Of a DNA stretch of 32,870 nucleotides, positions 30,401 to 32,870 are shown piece by piece. The DNA lies in the NCBI GenBank assembly GCA_014621425.1, contig JAANBB010000439.1, positions 1 through 32,870 of the forward strand, given 5' to 3'. Source of the DNA: Cylindrodendrum hubeiense. Taxonomy: Eukaryota > Ascomycota > Sordariomycetes > Hypocreales > Nectriaceae. The notes under the pieces were generated by a model that saw only the letters and a list, made by a program, of their open reading frames with translations, was not told where the DNA came from and made no database searches. Numbering within the stretch: the first letter of the stretch is position 1; each line of letters begins with the position of its first letter. Made by a program: the position numbers and the translations under genes.

Positions 30401-32870
30401 CTGGCCAAAAGCTGAGCAGTCAACTACAGAGCCCATGAGAAGCGGGGCACTGCATCGGCTCTGGGCCCGGGCCAATAGGACGGGCTACGGGAATCCAAAG
30501 AAGCAATATGATATCCACCACGTTTAGGGTTTTTGGTGGAGTTGGGGAGCAAGGGACTGATCGAAGTCCTGGTTGATACTGGAAGCCCGGTCACACTGCG
30601 CTGGTATTAACTTAGCTATTGTTCCTCACACAGCCCGGAACGCCATGTACGTAGGTAAAGCGGAGGACTGCCCGCATTTCCATTATGACAGATGCACTCC
30701 ACCAAGCTAGACCCGTATTCCACGTCGTGTCGTTGTGAATAGCTTTGAAACGTGCGACAGGGGAAATCGAGATGGGCCAATGCAATCAGACACGTTTGAT
30801 GACATGTCTCGAGCTCATAGGAGGAAGTGCGTGTATGTTTGGCTGTCGCCGTTTCGTCCTGTTGTAGGAGGCCGGCTGAGCAGAGCGATAGGATGGATTC
30901 ATCTACCTCCAAGGTACTTTGGCTTCCGCCTCAGCGAGATCTTCATGTGCCTCGACTTCTTTCTCTCGGATGGGATGTAGGGACGGCCCCCTCCCACTGC
31001 CACCCGTCATGTATGAAGCCTTTTTTAGTACGCGGGCCGGGATGTATGAGCGAACACCCTATCGTTGTGTTCGCAGGGATTGTCGGCTCCTCCAAGCAAT
31101 GATCGGCCAAACGGGCCACTAGGAGGTTTGAGTAGTGCCTGTGCGCCCAAGAGGCTGGGCCGACCAAGCTGGAGAGGGACAGATTTTAGGCACGAACTCG
31201 CAGATCGACGACAGTCATGGCGATGAGATTGCCGCTCAGTCAAGTGTTTTCACCTATAATAGGGCTGGACAGGGCTTGACAGGGCGTACGAGTCCCGACC
31301 CTGATGACGCTCTGACAGGGCGGAGTGCCGACCACCAGTTTGGTGGGAGGCTCTGCAACCCGGACGACGCGTCTTGGGTCTGGGCCGTCTCACTAGGCAG
31401 AGTCCCCCTCCCGTGCTGGACGCATGTAAGTGACAGCTCCCTCGCAGAGCTAGCTGAGGGTAGCCTTGCTTTTAGGACCCCGTAGTTGGTTGGGCGCAGA
31501 GCTGGTCTGCTTATCCGTGGTCCCCTCAAGCCGTTGAACACTGGGCCGGACTTGGGTGTGGGTGAGAACCGGCGGGAAGCGGGCGTTTATTGGGAACCGC
31601 ATCTCTCACCGGTACTACTCTGGTCTCGTGCTCATTGTGGAAGAAGGTGCAGGCGTGAATGCGTGTGGTGAAAGTGTGGCATCGTGATGCTGGTACTGGG
31701 CGAACGCCAGAGTGCAACCACCTGCGGAGATGCCGAACCAAGGGAACTTGAGGGTAGGATTCGCTCGAGGGGTAATCAAGAAGAAATGTCTCGCTGTAGG
31801 CGATAGTCCTCTGGGTTGGTTGGTCCCGGATGGCAACCAGCAACCAAGGCAACCGAGGCGAATGTTCAGTCAGGTTCGCTCATCGGATCCGCAACTACAG
31901 CTAGCGGGAGGCACCCGGAGAACTGCTGTGGTAGCGCTCAATGGCGGGCACGGTTCTCGTAAGCAGCCAATACTGGGGATTGCTTTTTCCCTTGACACAG
32001 CAGCAGCAGACGCTGCTGACACTCAATCTCGGGGGATTATGTTCATCGAAGACACCCAGAAGCCCGACGTCCGGTGGGAGTCGGGCCCGTGTATGCACGT
32101 TGGCTGGACAAACAGACGGAGGCGGCTGACGATGGCCACGGTGAGCCTTGGGGGGAGCATCTGAGGAAAAAGACAGATGGCCGTTGTCCGTACCAACAGA
32201 TGGAATGTTCGGGTGTTGCCTCTGGTAGATCATGGTGGTATGCGACGCTTTGGTCTCATCGCCCAGTCCACTCGCCTGTCGTGGTCGCCCATTGAACGAA
32301 CCCACGGGCCACCTCTGACACTGGATGACAGCGACTAACCCGGACGACGACCCCGGCGACCACGCTATGGGAGATGGTGTGCGCTGCAAAGAAGCCAAAA
32401 GCAAGCCATCCGTCCACTGGCAGCTTGGTGCCAGGGTAGAGATCGCGGGGAGGAAACAAGCCCACGGCTGGGCTCCTTCGGGGGCCAACCAGCCGCGCTC
32501 CCTGCAGCGGAGCGAGAGACGGGCGGGCGGTTCACCACCCCGAGCCACGGGCCGAACACCACAAGTGCAGAACTAATTCTGGCTAACGCGCCTACCGACG
32601 AACGCACTCGGGAGCTGTAGGTTGGCATCTGCTAGCTGTGTTCGATACTGACTGCATACGAGCGCTGTACTTTCGTCATTGGCCGAGTCGCTTTGAGCAG
32701 AGGGACAATGGAGGCGGCGAGCAGGAGTGGGCAAGCTACGGAGTGACACGCACAGAGACAAGCTGAACAACACACCGAGGACACGCTGCTGCACCCTGGC
32801 AACCTACCTCGTTGCAAGGTAGCAGTGAGCGTGCCGTGGCGCACACGTTGGACACACTGGACACTGGGCC
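27414..32870. other. Long gene-poor region (5.4 kb)
   Basis: From the dehydratase stop to the window end I see no gene that I can support. All open frames are below about 215 residues, overlap one another on both strands, lack domains and lack the frame-linked splice signals seen in the real genes of this window. Base composition stays moderate to GC-rich, so it does not look like AT-rich repeat-induced mutation debris. It contains small features: a CCATCTCGTCCA direct repeat near 28368-28391, two TACTCCGTATG words (around 30126 and 30188) and GACAGGGC repeats at 31267-31321. It could be the very long upstream region of a regulator outside the window, or hold a non-coding RNA. Confidence 0.5.
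31265..31322. repeat. Dispersed GACAGGGC repeats
   Basis: The word GACAGGGC occurs three times within about 55 bp (near 31268, 31278 and 31314), the first two almost adjacent. This clustering is more than expected for an 8-base word. The segment lies in the gene-poor right end and its role is unknown. Confidence 0.6.

Noticed and set aside
31901..32548. 215-residue minus-strand frame in the right-hand gene-poor region
   Set aside because: It is the longest frame there but has no recognisable motif, overlaps plus-strand frames of similar quality and has low-complexity Pro/Arg/Ser composition.
1..32870. tRNA genes, rRNA, CRISPR arrays, bacterial-type operons or insertion sequences
   Set aside because: I looked for tRNA T-loop motifs (GTTCGANTC) and repeat-spacer arrays and found none; the window is fungal nuclear DNA, so CRISPR and bacterial elements are not expected.

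Overview
This window is nuclear DNA of a filamentous ascomycete, most likely a Sordariomycete close to the Hypocreales (the lineage is an inference from gene content and style). Genes are on both strands and are broken by short GT-AG introns of about 40-130 bp with CTGAC/CTAAC-like branch sites. The families seen (2EXR, Clr5, fungal-specific transcription factor, CorA-like protein with a long disordered N-terminus) are typical of such fungi. Nothing bacterial or viral is visible.

Layout. 1-376 is the 3' end of a proline- and arginine-rich gene (+). A large CorA-like membrane protein gene follows (4552-591, -, eight exons). Next are a BTB/POZ gene (6434-5035, -) and a thioredoxin-PITH gene (7750-8931, +) with a GC-AG intron. 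From 8.9 to 12 kb the DNA is gene-poor and holds the broken remains (about 10459-11745) of the C-terminal part of a large chitinase-like protein. Then come a 2EXR-domain gene (12059-13054, +), a Clr5-domain gene (14102-15660, +), an AT-rich element with terminal inverted repeats (15801-16095), a J-domain gene (16397-17268, +) and a fungal transcription-factor-like gene (19277-17598, -).

The right-central part is a housekeeping block: the spliceosomal Sm B protein (20774-19840, -) with a 9-nt micro-exon, divergent from ribosomal protein uL5/RPL11 (21127-21762, +); mitochondrial ATP synthase alpha (23326-25496, +); and ATP-dependent NAD(P)H-hydrate dehydratase (26127-27413, +). The last 5.4 kb (27414-32870) has no gene that I can support.

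The genes are not an operon or a recognisable biosynthetic cluster. The housekeeping genes share only general roles: splicing, translation, respiration, cofactor repair, proteasome-linked redox and chaperone work. I did not find a convincing new multi-gene system. The most unusual items are the Sm B micro-exon, the GC-AG intron, the decayed chitinase-like relic, the inverted-repeat element and the long gene desert. All exon borders were placed by hand from splice signals, reading-frame continuity and family knowledge; no alignment or transcript data were available.
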